The position numbers and the translations under genes were made by a program. This document shows positions 49,801 to 59,830 of a stretch of DNA of 64,000 nucleotides, one piece after another. Source of the DNA: Prasinococcaceae sp. CCMP 1430. Lineage: Eukaryota > Prasinodermophyta > Palmophyllophyceae > Prasinococcales > Prasinococcaceae. The notes beneath the pieces were generated by a model, which was given only the letters and a program-made list of their open reading frames with translations, did no database searches and was not told where the DNA came from. How positions within the stretch are numbered: the stretch's first letter is position 1; each line of letters begins with the position of its first letter. The stretch covers positions 16,341-80,340 of the forward strand of contig RQSC01000006.1 of the NCBI GenBank assembly GCA_013416795.1, read 5' to 3'.

Positions 49801-50271
49801 CTTGCGCGAGAGATCCACCTCGAGGATATGCGCCCCCGAGGACGCGAAAAGCGCGCGCACACACTCAGCCATCGGCTCGAAGCAATGGCAAGGCGGGTCG
49901 GTCGCTTCCTCGCCTTCGGTGGCCGTAGTCGCAGGGGCGCACGAGAGTGCGACGCTGACTGGCGCCTCGCCCGCCGGCGCTGGGGTCGCATCCACGATGA
50001 GCGGCGCAAACTCTGTCACGGTGTCCTCGCCCCATAGCGTGTGTCGGACTGCAACCGTGAGCGGGTCCTCCACGTCCCCGCCTTTGTCACCAGCGCCCGC
50101 GCCGGTATCCGCAGCTCCATCCTTGACGTCGGCATTGGCGGCGCTCGTAGCAACGGCTTCCTCGGCGAGCTCGAGCTCGAGCTCGATGCGCACCTCCACC
50201 TCGTACGCCTGCGGCTCCGCTCGGGCACCTTCCCCCCCTTCAACCGCATCCGCTTCGCCGCCGCCACCCAT
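46831..50271 (-). CDS. Large protein, candidate cilia- and flagella-associated CFAP92-like (DUF4550)
   Basis: A single frame of 1146 residues without introns. The N-terminal part is beta-rich with C2-like strands (YEVEVRIELELELAEEA, VTEFAPLIVDATPA, then ILQSATDVSAWRIVDSEMRL and IEVLVYDRTERAEED). A central block (LYMQAQTELRMRLRLAAPL, VRLVAIMAYEDTEMLMALL) and a long helical region (VFNAHQRNLETMRATENTLG, VELRHQHAKWLAKGIWANAR) follow. The C-terminus has two E-G-L-x-x-Y-G-x-V motifs (PEGLTLYGKVTKDSP and PEGLSMYGRVKPPE) like short microtubule-binding repeats. The architecture resembles the ciliary CFAP92/KIAA1257 family, but the link is tentative. The acidic start MGGGGEADAVEGGEG is the first Met. 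A 1.1 kb region separates it from a divergent gene. Confidence 0.55.
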   Translation of the reverse strand: MGGGGEADAVEGGEGARAEPQAYEVEVRIELELELAEEAVATSAANADVKDGAADTGAGAGDKGGDVEDPLTVAVRHTLWGEDTVTEFAPLIVDATPAPAGEAPVSVALSCAPATTATEGEEATDPPCHCFEPMAECVRALFASSGAHILEVDLSRKGCEPVALTLEVDCSGLLVGDLRAQSSVGAPGLPAGATSLGVCGVRTIVVLSRPLLSPELAESLNPLVVSPAELVDLPDLPSSRELLEQRCEMPHVVMSLPGVDEPILQSATDVSAWRIVDSEMRLSARTATFSGVRPTVVLAGELDQAELFRRCLEGPPIEVLVYDRTERAEEDVTTYDVVESVEKPPPDGEDANGNGDAGVAAAAVAASAGVMGRAEPGHGAVRVSLAQFADGYRSIDLDAPVVPISRMLTNGQDPSWTTRPGLYMQAQTELRMRLRLAAPLKRPDVERPFVRLVAIMAYEDTEMLMALLTAARSHNVAALGLQGSANHVLKTLVTYQFSEAQRADRTLDVVTGFQLIDGESRVLVVEGLPQGALRELLAAVRELCTPTRRKDWPRRRVLVNDGLAHQQRLYDGLGADIQPLKLRAKLHAIVAAPGTFATGNVKEDCMVAVKRLHALSQQRWMRQVEEMQLLPTEDMLLAIDKKFGGGLTQADLEGVPRDASGGAVECNDANASGMGDGGAGARAGARGRGNGSADATDALGDAPEVDAHVQIQGGEVNVNDGQGVESAGGDTVLGYAPTLRRRASRKGYTDNTNTAYDAFRASAATRVFNAHQRNLETMRATENTLGVELRHQHAKWLAKGIWANARKSDDTNNAHAHKHAHGRATATSAPHSERARTAASAGSHVRCTTAPSIGKLFKWPSAKTKEEFMRNLCPKKPSAARAEELEQEWVENELHNLTISRGGGTIAYADDFKVRVPMGNLFELDPEKFKSVHLTGDGLAEEQRLAREAEEKAWADKIVVDTVHMNTSMPNKPDRVVEGLDKTSTILHDAPRTVGLTTIKRRADGGTERIAMVDRSIEGSRSLFLGPHETTVDIARTLRQPAPHRWLGGDFDATKLPASMRTSVGARGISPLKSSERNAAAYTEASMREPFVAPEGLTLYGKVTKDSPVSVRKQAAWVPPEGLSMYGRVKPPESTRRDEEGSAMPK

Positions 50272-51403
50272 AGTCGTTGTGCGTCAAGCGCGTGTGGAAT
50301 ACGCGTGCGTAGGCGCGTCCCCTCGACCGCGTGGGACACCCACCAGCTGCGAATACCCGCGTGGCCCACGCCGCCGACACGGCCCGGGTGCTGCAGGCGC
50401 CCGCCCGCGCGCGCGCGCGCGCGCGCGCGCGAGTGGCACTCTGACCCCACCCCCCTCGTCGACTTTCCGCCCTGTTTCGGTCAGTAGACTTAGGGTAGGG
50501 TCTGTATACGCTCGGCGTCGCCGCCAGTCCGCGCCGAAATCGCCTCCGCCGTTTTTCACGCTGGAGGGCCCGCTCCATTGCAGCGCTTTTCGGGCTCGCC
50601 TTTAGCCGGGTTGAGGCGATTCGACGGAAAGCTACCACCGAATTCAGGTGATGCCGCCGTGGGTTCCCCAAGCGCAGCTGCCGCCGGGGTCCCGCGAGGC
50701 ATGGCGGCGCCGACTGCTGCAGCTGTGCGCGCCGGCGACGTCGCCCCTTTGGGCCGCGACGCTTTGCTCGCGCGGCGGCCGCGCGCCGCTCGCGAGCGCG
50801 AGCCGGGCGTGCAAAGTTGCAAACGCTCGGCTCGCTCGCTCGCTGGCAGGACTGGCTGGACTGGGCGCTCCTGCGTCCATGCGAGCCAGGGCCGCATGGG
50901 GGTTGACGCGCGCCGTCGCAGGTGCGCTGCGCACCGGCTCATACGGATGTGCGGCGGGGTCCGGCCCGCGGCAGCCCGTTGCGGGGCGGTGGGCGGGAAG
51001 TAGGGGGGGGGGCGTGAGCGTCGCCGGATGCGTACAGGTGATTGCGTTGCGGACTCGGTCGGTCGCTGGGGGTGGGGGGCAAGCGGGGGGAGGGAGGGAG
51101 GAGGGAGGGGACTACAGCAGCGTGGTTGAAAGAGTAAGGCGTGGAGAAGGCAGAGGAAATGGGTCAGCCACGGGGTGGCAGAGCGCGCGCTGGACGCTGC
51201 GTGCGCGCGACTGCTCACTCGCTCGCCTGGCTGGCCGCAGACGAGCACCTGCGCGCTCGCCGCCGACGCGCACACACACGTGGGCACGCGCGCCTGCACG
51301 TTCTCTCACTCGAGCCGTGCCGCACGCGGGGCCGCCCTCTGGTAGGGCTGGCCATCGACCAGCGGCCGTAGCAACCAGAGCACGCGCGCCGCGGCCGCTC
51401 GCC
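50272..51403. other. Divergent intergenic region of 1.1 kb
   Basis: Between the CFAP92-like gene (minus) and a small gene (plus). It contains an alternating (GC)n run at about 50405-50431 that could adopt Z-DNA, TTAGGGTAGGGT at 50490-50501, and a G-rich stretch at about 51000-51110. No coding sequence is convincing. Confidence 0.5.
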
Positions 51404-52063
51404 ATGGCACCACGCGCGTACGGCAACAAGACGCTGCAGGACAACTGGTTCGAGGACCGTGTGCAGTCCGAGATTGAGGCCGGCCATCAGGCGCGCCGGC
51501 AGGGCGCGACCCTGCGTGAATTCGAACCGGCGCTGAGCATGATTGTGCCGCCGAAGGGCAACCAGGCCGAGCGTTTCGCCACGGTTCCGCGCACGTACCG
51601 CCAGCCGGCGCCGAGCACCGCGCGTGCGCTGCCCGACTACAGCGTGGGCGCCAAGTACGAGACGTCCAGCGCGGACCAGGCGGGCTGGGCGCGGCCACCG
51701 CGCTCCACTGCCGCGCACAAGCCCATGGTCGGAATGCGCCAATTTGGAGAGATCCACAAGCGTGGCGGGGGTGCCGTCGGGGGGGAGGTCGCTGCGCCCG
51801 CGCCGGGCTCCTTCGGCAGCGTGCTGCCCGCACACGACCCGGGCCACGACCAGCGCCACTTCGCCACCACCAACGACGACTTCTATAACAAGCGCGTAGA
51901 GCTCGCGCGCACGCAAGGAGTGCCGCCGCCCGAGCAGGCTGACGACACGCGCTTCATTGGCGGCTATCCTGCCGCCATCAACCCCAACCATCCTGCCAAG
52001 GGCGCCATCCACTCGGCCAAGCACTCGTTCCACAAGAAGAGCAAGCTCGAGGGGGACTTCTGA
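51404..52063 (+). CDS. Small basic protein of unknown function, possibly axonemal
   Basis: A frame of 219 residues starting MAPRAYGNKTLQDNWFEDRV. It is intron-free, low in hydrophobic residues and contains scattered short aromatic or Pro motifs (TVPRTYRQPAP, VGMRQFGEIHKRG, HFATTNDDFYNKRVEL, DDTRFIGGYPAAINPNHP) and a His/Lys-rich C-terminus (SAKHSFHKKSKLEGDF). Such sequence is typical of flagellar microtubule inner proteins and of tubulin-binding proteins, and the gene is next to a CFAP92-like gene. I do not recognise the family and the axonemal idea rests mainly on context. Confidence 0.55.
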   Translation: MAPRAYGNKTLQDNWFEDRVQSEIEAGHQARRQGATLREFEPALSMIVPPKGNQAERFATVPRTYRQPAPSTARALPDYSVGAKYETSSADQAGWARPPRSTAAHKPMVGMRQFGEIHKRGGGAVGGEVAAPAPGSFGSVLPAHDPGHDQRHFATTNDDFYNKRVELARTQGVPPPEQADDTRFIGGYPAAINPNHPAKGAIHSAKHSFHKKSKLEGDF

Positions 52064-52466
52064 GGGCAAGCAGGCGCGGCGGGTTCGTGCGCCACCCGGG
52101 CCTGGTACCTCCCAGCAAGGCGGGATGCCCTTGGCAGATGAGTGGACCGCGCAGTTGCGAGGCTGCCTGAGCAACCCGAGAAGCGCCGCTGTAGTCACGA
52201 CCGCGGCGCGCACTGTAATGTAGACAAGATCATGGCGAGGACGCAGGCTCACACCCATGCAGCGGCCACGCGCAACAGGGGGGGGCAGCGCGTGCGTGTC
52301 GGGGCCAGTGCTTCTCTCCTGTTCACAAAAATGGAGAGGTTCTTAGAGAAAGTGTTTCAACCCGCCGACAGCGCGATTCGTCGATCGCACCGATCCGTCG
52401 ATAATCCTTCGGCGGTTGCGCTGCTAGTGTGTTCGCGAGCGCGAGTATGTGTACGCGCCGCCGCGC
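52064..52466. other. Convergent intergenic region
   Basis: About 400 bases between two stop codons; both 3' untranslated regions are expected. AT-richer from 52300 to 52430. Nothing else is recognised. Confidence 0.5.
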
Positions 52467-54973
52467 TTACAGCTTCGAGGCCACCGCCGGTGCCGCGTCG
52501 CCAAGGCACGCCTCCGCCGGCAGGTACTTCTCGAGCACGTTCGGCGCGTGCAGCATGTTGAACTCCTCCGAGGCGTCCTTGCCAGCGTAGAGCGTGATCG
52601 CACGGGCGCCTCCAGGGTGGTCGGGAAGGAACTTGGTCACGTCGTAGACCTTGCCGTTCAGGATCACCCAGCAGTCCTTGTCCGTATTGTGCTTGGCCAC
52701 CTCGTCTGCCGCGATGGGACCGTCCTTCTTCGGCGCGATGACGGCCGCGGTCACAACTTCCGCCGCGGGTGCAACGGCGGCCACGGGCGCAACGGCCGCA
52801 GCGGGCTGAGCAGCAGCGGCGGGCTCGGCCTCGAGGCCGCCGCCGGCGTACACCGGAGCAGCGGCAGCGTCCTGCTGCGCACCAAAGGATATCTTGAGGC
52901 TGTTGTCGCCAGTGTCCACCTCGATGTTAACCTTGCCGCCGACGCCACCTTTCTTCTGCTGGTCAAGGAGGTCTGCGAACATCTCGTGCGACGCAGTGGC
53001 GCCGGCCACGCGGCCGTACACCACGCAGTCCAGCAGCGAGTTGCCGCCGAGGCGGTTGCGACCGTGGATGCCTCCAACGACCTCGCCGCCGCCGTACAGA
53101 CCGCGGATTGGGGTGCCGAACGGGCCGCCTGCCAGCACACGCGCGTGGTCGTCGATGGCGAGGCCGCCCATGCAGTAGTGGACGATGGGGGTGACGATCG
53201 CCGAGTGGTACACGGTGTCGTTGATGGAGAAGCCGTCAGCGTTGGTGAAGAACTTCTTGTTGTACGGGCAGCTGTTGGTCTTGGCGGCGTGCTTGTAGTC
53301 GTTGAAGGTCTGGTCGAGGGTCTCCACCGAGCAGCCGATCTCGTTCGCGAGCTCCTTGATGTTGGTAAAGCGCTTCATCACGCCGCGCGAAACGTAGTGC
53401 TTCGCGTGCCATGCGATCTCTTCCGAGCCCTTGCTGTTGAGGACCAGGCGGAAGGGGCCCTTGTTCTTCCACATCATGCCCGACACGTAGTCGCGGCGGC
53501 CGAGCTCGTCGCAGAAGCGCTTGCCGTTGGCGTCGAGCATGAGGCCGCCCACGCCGCGCAGCGCCTCCGCCGCGAGGAACTTCACCTTGGCATCGGGCTC
53601 GTCGGGGTGCACGAGGCCGGTGGGGTGCACCTGCACGGACTCCATGTCCACGGTGCCGGCGCCGATGGCCATCGACATCTTGATGCCATCGCCGGTGCAG
53701 TGCTCGCCGTTGGTGGTGGGCAGGTGCATCAGGTCCGGGCGGGTCTGGGCAAGCAGCGAGTCGCTGCCGAAGTCGGCCGCGAAGCCGCCCGTGCAGATGA
53801 TCACCGAGCCGTCCGCGCGGATTGTGCGGCCGTCCTTCTCGTAGTCGCAGCCGACGACCTTACCGCTGGCATCCTTGTGCAGGCGGGTCACGCGCGCCTT
53901 CGAGATGATGCGGGCCTTGTCGCCGTTGGTGTCCTTCTCGATCTTCTCGAGAGCCTCGAGCAGGGCGTAGGTGATGGTGAAGCCGGGGAAGCGCTCCTTG
54001 CCGCGGTGGGTGCGCGGGTGCGTGTGGCCGCCGAGGCGACTCACCAGCGACAGGTCGAGGCCGAACTTGCTGGTGAGCCAGTCAACCGACGGGCCGGACT
54101 CGTAGGCGAGCACCTTAGCGAGCGCAGGGGTGTGCGGGGGGACATCGGTCCTGCCGACGCCGGTGGCCGACTTCAGGCAGTCCTGCTCGAAGATCTCGGC
54201 GGTGTCGGGGATGCCCTTGGCCATCTGGGTCCTCGTGGGGGCGCCGTTGATGCCCGAGGTCGCCTTGGTCGAGTTGCCGCCGAGGAAGGCCATCTGTAGA
54301 GCGCGGCGGCGCGTGGCGCGTCAGTCGCGAGTCCCTCCAGCAGGGCGGCGGCGCCGGCCCATGCCGTTCGAGCGAGCCGCGCGCCGTTCGAGCCTGCGTC
54401 GCGCGGACGGGAATGCAGGCAGCGAGCGGGCGCGCACGCCGGCCGGCGCAGCGCCAGCGCGAGCGCTGCTGTAGCACGCGGCGTGCTTTCTCAGCCCGCG
54501 CGTGGGCTGGCGCGCCGCAGGCCCGAGGCAAGGCTGCCTGGGATGGAGGGGGTGGCACCTCACGCGAGAGGAAGGGAGTCCACAAAAAAAAAAACACGGG
54601 ATAAAGCGCGCGCAAAGAGTTTCGCGCAGCGCGCGCGGCGCGCGCGGGCCGTTCGCTGCAGCGGGGGAGGGCGCGGCAGGTGCACTGGGCAGACGGCGTG
54701 CACACCATCGATAGGTGTACACCCTTCTCCCATCATCCCTGCCTCGCCGGTGCGGGGAACGCCCCCCCTCGCGCGGCGTTCTCCGCCCCCTCTCGAGCCA
54801 TCGGCGCGCACGCGCGCGCCCACTGGGTAGGTTTTCCCGCGCGGCGCCGCCCCCCGCCCCGCGCGGCGCGCGCCCACCTTGTCGAGCAGCAGCACGCGCC
54901 CGCCATTCTCGATGACGGTGTGCGCGGCGCTGAGTCCCGCCAGCCCGCCGCCCACCACGATCACCTGCGACAT
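52467..54973 (-). CDS. Soluble fumarate reductase fused to cytochrome b5, two exons
   Basis: Exon 1 is 54878-54973 and exon 2 is 52467-54293 (584-base intron GTGGGC...CTACAG, phase 0), giving 640 residues. The N-terminal FAD site is VIVVGGGLAGLSAAHTVIEN. Joining gives LLLDK-MAFLGGNSTKATSGINGA, the family's second FAD/substrate block. Later landmarks are DSVIICTGGFAADFG-type, HPTGLVHPDEP, LRGVGGLMLDANGKRFCDEL, HYCMGGLAIDDHARVL, YGGGEVVGGIHGRNRLGGNS and LLDCVVYGRVAG; these match yeast FRD1/OSM1, which reduce fumarate with reduced flavin. After an Ala/Pro linker of about 50 residues a cytochrome b5 domain follows: IAADEVAKHNTDKDCWVILN, VYDVTKFLPDHPGGARAITL, with the heme-binding HPGG and the second His in the NMLHAPN segment. 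No targeting peptide is obvious, so it may be cytosolic. Confidence 0.93.
54294..54877 (-). other. Intron of the fumarate reductase gene
   Basis: GT-AG intron of 584 bases, the longest certain intron in the window, phase 0. It is GC-rich with one A/T homopolymer at about 54586-54596 on the plus strand. No nested gene is seen. Confidence 0.9.
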
Positions 54974-56393
54974 GTCCGCCGTCCGGGTGGGGGGTCGGGG
55001 GAGGTGACGGGGAAGGGCAGGGGGAGGGGGCTCGCGGGCACGCCGCGCGCGCGCGCTGTGGCCGCACCGCGCCCCACACCGAGCCCAACCACAAAAGAAG
55101 GAAAAAAAAAAAAAGCCGCGCCAGCCGCACACGTTCTCGGTGCGCGCCGCGGCGTCGCTCGATGCGCACGCCGGCACGGCCGCAGTCGCTGCGGTGGTGT
55201 GGCACGAGTGGGTCCCGGCCGAGGCGGCGGGCGTCGAGGCGGCGTCGGCATCGGGGTCGAGCGTGTGCGCGCGGCGGGCGCGTCCCGCCGCGCCTGCGAG
55301 CTCTGCGCTCGAGGCGAATTACGCCGCGCTCGCCGTGGGGCTCGAGGCGTGCGCCGACGCAGCGTGCTCGGCGCTTGGCGAATGCGACCCCGCGGGCGCG
55401 CGCGTGGTCGCATTGGTGCGCGACGCCACGCTCGTGCGGCAGTTCAGCGGCGAGTACAAGTGCAAGCCACACTTGAAGCCGCGCCTCGAGGCGCTGCGGC
55501 GCGCGGCGGCCGCATTCGGCGCTATCGAGCTGCGCGTGGCGCCCGCTGGCGGCGCTGAGAACGACATGCAGAACGCTGTCAAAGAGCTGCTGCGCGTTGT
55601 GAAGGCGGCGGGCACGGGCATAGACGAGACGATGGGCCCGGGGCGTTCCCTGAATGGCGGCGGTAATGACGTGGCAAGGGAGGCTGCGGTGCCGCTCAAG
55701 CCTGCGCGCAAGCGCGTGAGGGAAGGGGAGGTTTGCGGGATGGACAAGGGCCGCCCAGCGCGCGAGGGCGACTTCGAGGCAGGGCTGGCCGTCGGTCGCG
55801 CGCTCACCGCCGAGGAAGAGGCTGCCCGCCGAGCGAGTGTGCGCCATCGCCAAAAGCAGCACAACGCGAATCGATTGGACAACTTGCGAGCGGACGCGGA
55901 GCTGCTGAGGATGGGGCTGTCAGCGTCGGCGGCGGCTGCCGGCGGCGGTGGCGATGGAGGCAGTAGCGGCGCCGGCGGGTGTGGCGGCGACGCCTCCGCG
56001 CGAGGCGGCGGCACGGCGTCCAGTCGGCATGGTAGCTACGAGCCCCCGCCACCCGCGTCACCCCGCGGGCTCCTCATCTCGCGCGGCGGGGCACTGCTGC
56101 GCCGGGTGCGCAAGCTCGTTCGCGACACAGCGCACGAGCTCATGTCCATGGAGCCCGTTGAGGATGGCGACGAGATCCTTCTGGGCAAATACTGCGCCAT
56201 GGTCGCGCAAGCCGCCGCCAAGGGGGCCGAGGATGCGCTGCGCGAGGCGACGGGCGCGGCCGAGGAGGCGCCAGGGAGCGCCGACGGCACCGGCGGTGAT
56301 GAATGCCTTGAGCACGACCGTCAGAAGTGGCCGGCGCAGTCCGCCCCTCTCGAGGGCGCCGCGTGGAGGCTCGACTTCACCGGTGCCACGTAG
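54972..56393 (+). CDS. RNase H-fold (RVT_3-like) protein with degenerate active site; first exon tentative
   Basis: The well-supported part is an exon from 55125 (after a GCCAG acceptor) to the stop at 56393. A small exon 54972-54986 (MSAVR, GTGGGG donor) fits in phase 0 and supplies a start, but it is inferred. The N-terminal domain resembles RNase HI of the RVT_3 type: AAVAAVVWHEW, NYAALAVGLEACADAACSAL, RDATLVRQFSGEYKCKP and the end ENDMQNAVKELLRV. The usual first catalytic Asp and the Glu are not in place (A and N) while the later Asp remains, so it is probably inactive or redirected to binding. The C-terminal half contains helices with Arg/Ala-rich linkers (GLLISRGGALLRRVRKLVRD, GKYCAMVAQAAAKGAEDALR). 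The role is unknown; nucleic-acid binding is plausible. Confidence 0.6.
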
Positions 56394-56496
56394 AAGCGCT
56401 GGCAGCCCGAGGCGGCGTCTGCCACGCCCGTCCACTCTCTCGTAGCGCCGCGTGCTAGCAACGTGCTTGTGTGTAAACTATTGTACAGAATCTATG

Positions 56497-57555
56497 CTAC
56501 CGCTCCAGCCTACCGTCCCCTCCCCACATGGTCGTGTCGCTCGACATGATGTATCCCGCGTGCGCCAGTGCGGTGAGCACGCCGGCACCGAAGGCAAGGT
56601 CGCGCTGCTTCGGGTACTGTTCGATGGCGCAGCAGGTCGGCGCGACGGTCAGCGCCGCCCATGCTGGCGCGCTGCCCTCAATCATGCGGCTCTGCTCTAG
56701 CACGTGCACTGCCTACCGCTGCTGGGCGGGTGAGCCGCTATTGCTCGCGCACCGCCTGCGCGCTCGCGCGTAGTGCGGCGCGGCGCTCACCTTCCGCAGT
56801 GCCTGGCGGATGAGTGGCAGCGCCGGCGCGTACAGCAGCGGCAGCATCAGGTCCCACCGCGGCCCGCGGCGTCGGAGCGGCGCCGCCTCGCCGGCCGCCG
56901 CCGACTCCGCGTGCACGCCCGTCAGCGCGGCGCTGTTGACCCTCTGTGCGCCGCCGGCGCGCGGCGCCGCGGGCCGCTCGTCCTCCCTGGCGGAGTCAGA
57001 GTCCGCGCGCGGCGTCCCTTTGCCCCTCTTCTTGGCGGCGCGCCTCCTCCCTGCGCGCGCATCCGCCCTGCCCTTGCCGCCGAGCGCGGCGTTGAGCCTG
57101 TCCACTTCGAGCATGAGCGCCTCCCTCGAGGTGCCCAGCACCCTCTCCACGCCGCCCCACACTTCCTCCTTCACGGCGCGCCGGATGTCGTCGCCCGACG
57201 CGCCACGCGCGCGCAGCGCGCGGCGCAGCGCGGCGTTGACGCGGTCCGACTCGCGCAGCTCCGTTGCCTGGTTGCGGAAGGCGCGGCTTCGGGCGTGCTC
57301 CTGCGCCATGCGCTCGCAGCGATCGACCGCCTCGCGCAGGCGCGCGTTCTCGGCGCACGCCGCGCGAAGGTATCCCGCGCATCGCTCGAGCTGCGCGGCC
57401 AGCACTGCCGGGTCGGCGCCTTCCCCGTCGCTGTCGTCGCTCCCGACCCTCGGGTGCGTCAGCGACCTCGGAGGGGGGCCGCTCAGGTCGGGCACGTTCT
57501 TGTACGCCGAGGGCACGTGCGGCCACGCGTACGGCGCAACGTACGTCGCGTACAT
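56497..57555 (-). CDS. Coiled-coil protein with C-terminal membrane segments, function unknown
   Basis: Exon 1 is 56791-57555 and exon 2 is 56497-56712 (78-base intron GTGAGC...CGGTAG, phase 0), giving about 326 residues. The N-terminus is MYATYVAPYAWPHVPSAYKN, followed by a helical coiled-coil region (LERCAGYLRAACAENARLRE, AVDRCERMAQEHARSRAFRN) and a Lys/Arg-rich linker (RRAAKKRGKGTPRADSDSAR). The C-terminal part has hydrophobic stretches: WDLMLPLLYAPALPLIRQAL near the exon boundary, then AWAALTVAPTCCAIEQYP and LAFGAGVLTALAHAGYIM. It may sit in an organelle membrane with the coiled coil outside. The splice acceptor is weaker (TAG) but both sides stay in phase and hydrophobic. No family is recognised. 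Confidence 0.6.
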
Positions 57556-58206
57556 CCTCGCGCCCGGCGAGCGAGTTGGGCAGGGTTGTTTGTATGTGTG
57601 TGTGTGTGGGTATGTGGGGTTGGGGGGTGGGGTGGGGTGGGGGGGAGGAGGGCGTCCGAGTGGAGGCGCGGTGGGGGCCGCCTCCTCAGGTGGCGCAGCG
57701 CCAACCGTCCGCTGCGCTCTCTGGGGCGTGGCGCGCGGCCGCCGCGTGGCCTCCTTCTCTCGCGCGCGCTGTCCGCGCGGCGCGCGCGCTGTGGCACCCG
57801 CCCGAAACCGACGCGGACAGAAGGCTGCCAACGAGGCCTCGCTGGCGCTCCGCCGGCCGCCTCCCCCTCCCCTCTTCGCCCGAGCGGCGCGCGCGCGCGC
57901 GCGCGCGCGCGCCCGCCGTTTCAAATCGCGCCGACGTCATGCGCGCGAGCACTGCGAACCCTCCATGGCCATAACCCTTATTCCTGCCGAAAAGTGACTG
58001 GGCTGGGGCGCCCGCAGCGAAACACCGGCCGGGGCAGGGCGAGCGCGCCGCCGCCAGTGCCCCGGCGGCGCTGTGCTGCGAGCGCCTGCGCGCGCGCCGC
58101 CACCGGCGCCGATCAGCGCGGCGTGCCGGTCGCCCGCGGGCTGGGCTGACGAAGACGCGCCGCGCGCGCGCCTTTGCATGTCCGGCGCACCGTGAGCCCC
58201 TCTCAG
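57556..58206. other. Divergent intergenic region between the membrane protein gene and DNAAF3
   Basis: About 650 bases with a TG/GGGG-rich patch at 57595-57650 and an alternating (GC)n run at about 57887-57912. The first exon of DNAAF3 must lie here but no start can be supported. The Met at 58178 is out of frame with the recognised exon. Confidence 0.5.
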
Positions 58207-59830
58207 GACGAGCAACAGGTGTATCAGTACTGGGGATTTTCCCCCGCGCTCGACCTGCAGGACGTGGCCAAGCGCAAGGCCGTGCTCGACGGCGGTGCGG
58301 CGGGCGGCAGCGGCGGCGACAATGCCGACGGCGGCGATGGCTTCCACGCGCTTGTGGCGGGCACGTATGACTTCCGCCACGTCGCACGTACGTTGTGCCG
58401 AGCGTGGCGGCACACAGACACATGCGGCGGTGAGCTGTGCCTCGTGTCGTGGGACGTCGACGCGTCGCACACCGCGCGCCACATGCTGCTATTGGCCACG
58501 CTGCTCGACTTCGCTCTCCCGCGACGCGAGCGCGCGGAGCTCGTGCTCGAGCTGCACGGCAGCTGCTTCTTGCGCGAACGCGCCGCCGCGTACGCAGAGC
58601 GGCGTGCGAAAGAGCTGCTCGAGGTGGTGGCGGCATCTGCGGAGGGGCGCGAGCTGTCCACCGTGCTCGGGAGGCTGCTCGACCTGTCCAAGCTCAAGTA
58701 CCGCGAGCGCGACGACATCGCCGATTGTCTGCGAACGTGGTCGCGCGCGGTGCCTTTTGACATGGCGCTCGCACGCGAGCACCGCCAGCGCAAATTCTTC
58801 GCCGAGCGCTACGATGCGCGCCACGACGTTGCCGATTGGGACTACAACATGCGCCTCAAGGACGTGGCTCCCATCGTCAGGTACCAGCATTTCAGATCCT
58901 GGCGCATGGGCGGCGTCGCATATGAGCTGCGCGACGCGCGATACGAGCAGCCGAATCGCACGCTCGCCTCGATGGCGGCGGGCCGCGCGGTCGAGCAGTA
59001 TGATAGGACCACAGGCCAGCCGAAGGGGCGCTCGATCCTCAAGCGCGGCTTCTGGGGGGACATCATAACGGGGCCATACGCGGCATTCGGCGTAGAGGCG
59101 GACGATGAGAGGCTCTACGAGACATCCAACAAGGAGCAGAAGCACGACGAGCGCGCCGTTGCCGAGCACAACCTCCTGCAGATGATGTGCGAGCTCGAGG
59201 ACGCGGCGGACTACATGCCACCGAACCCTGACGCCGACGCCGACGACGCACCGCCAGCACCGCGTGCGGAGGGGGAGGCAGGGGGTTGCACGTCAGCCGA
59301 CGCGGGCGCCGACGCGGGAGGCGAGGAGCAGGGCGCGCAGGACGTCGAGCCGCCCGCGGCTGCAGCCGCGGTGCTCGCGCATGCCAAGGTGACCTTTCTG
59401 ATGGGGGACCTGCCGAAGATTTGTTTCGCCAAGCGGGCATACGCGGGGCGCTTCGACGCAGCGGCGCTTGGCTGCCGCGACGTGCACTGGCCCTCGCACG
59501 GGCTCAGCAAGACGCTCAAAGAGAGCGGCGTGGTGGCGATGGAGACGGGGCGATACATGGTGCGTCAGCAGCGCGTGCGAGCGCGCCAGCACAGGATGCG
59601 CGCTCGCACGCCGTGCGAGCGACACCTGACAATACCCTGCGCGCCCCCCGGACGCACGCGCGCGGGGCGCCGCCTCGAAGATCGAGCTCAAGCGCGACCA
59701 CAAGGGCGCGTTCGTGGAGAAGCTGCTGGAGGTTGCGAAGGGCGGGGGCCTCGAAGGCGTCGATCCGTACGATCGCACCGCCGAGGGTGCCACGCTCTAC
59801 CTACGCAAGTGCCGTCCGCAGGCCGTGTGA
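58207..59830 (+). CDS. DNAAF3: DNAAF3 (PF22), dynein axonemal assembly factor 3; first exon not identified
   Basis: Exon 58207-59559 and exon 59681-59830 (121-base intron GTGCGT...CGAAG, phase 0) code at least 500 residues. The protein preassembles axonemal dynein arms in the cytoplasm. It begins after a CTCTCAG acceptor with DEQQVYQYWGFSPALDLQDV, the conserved DUF4470 start (W-G-x-S-P-A-x-D-L). Further conserved blocks are GTYDFRHVARTLCRAW, ARHMLLLATLLDFALP, LSKLKYRERDDIADCL, FFAERYDARHDVADWDYNMR, FRSWRMGGVAYELRDARYEQ, PNRTLASMAAGR and GFWGDIITGPYAAFGVEADD. The second half (DUF4471) has KVTFLMGDLPKICFAKRAYA, and the last exon reads IELKRDHKGAFVEKLLEVAK. An acidic insert of about 60 residues is in the middle. 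The initiator exon upstream was not found. Confidence 0.93.

Noticed and set aside
52449-54299. A 616-residue open frame on the plus strand
   Set aside because: It is the antisense shadow of the fumarate reductase exon; its Val/Arg/Ala/His-rich product has no domain while the minus strand is a clear flavoprotein.
58178-58206. ATG at 58178 with a 15-base GTGAGC...CTCAG segment as a start exon for DNAAF3
   Set aside because: The segment is too short to be an intron and the reading phase does not match the next exon.
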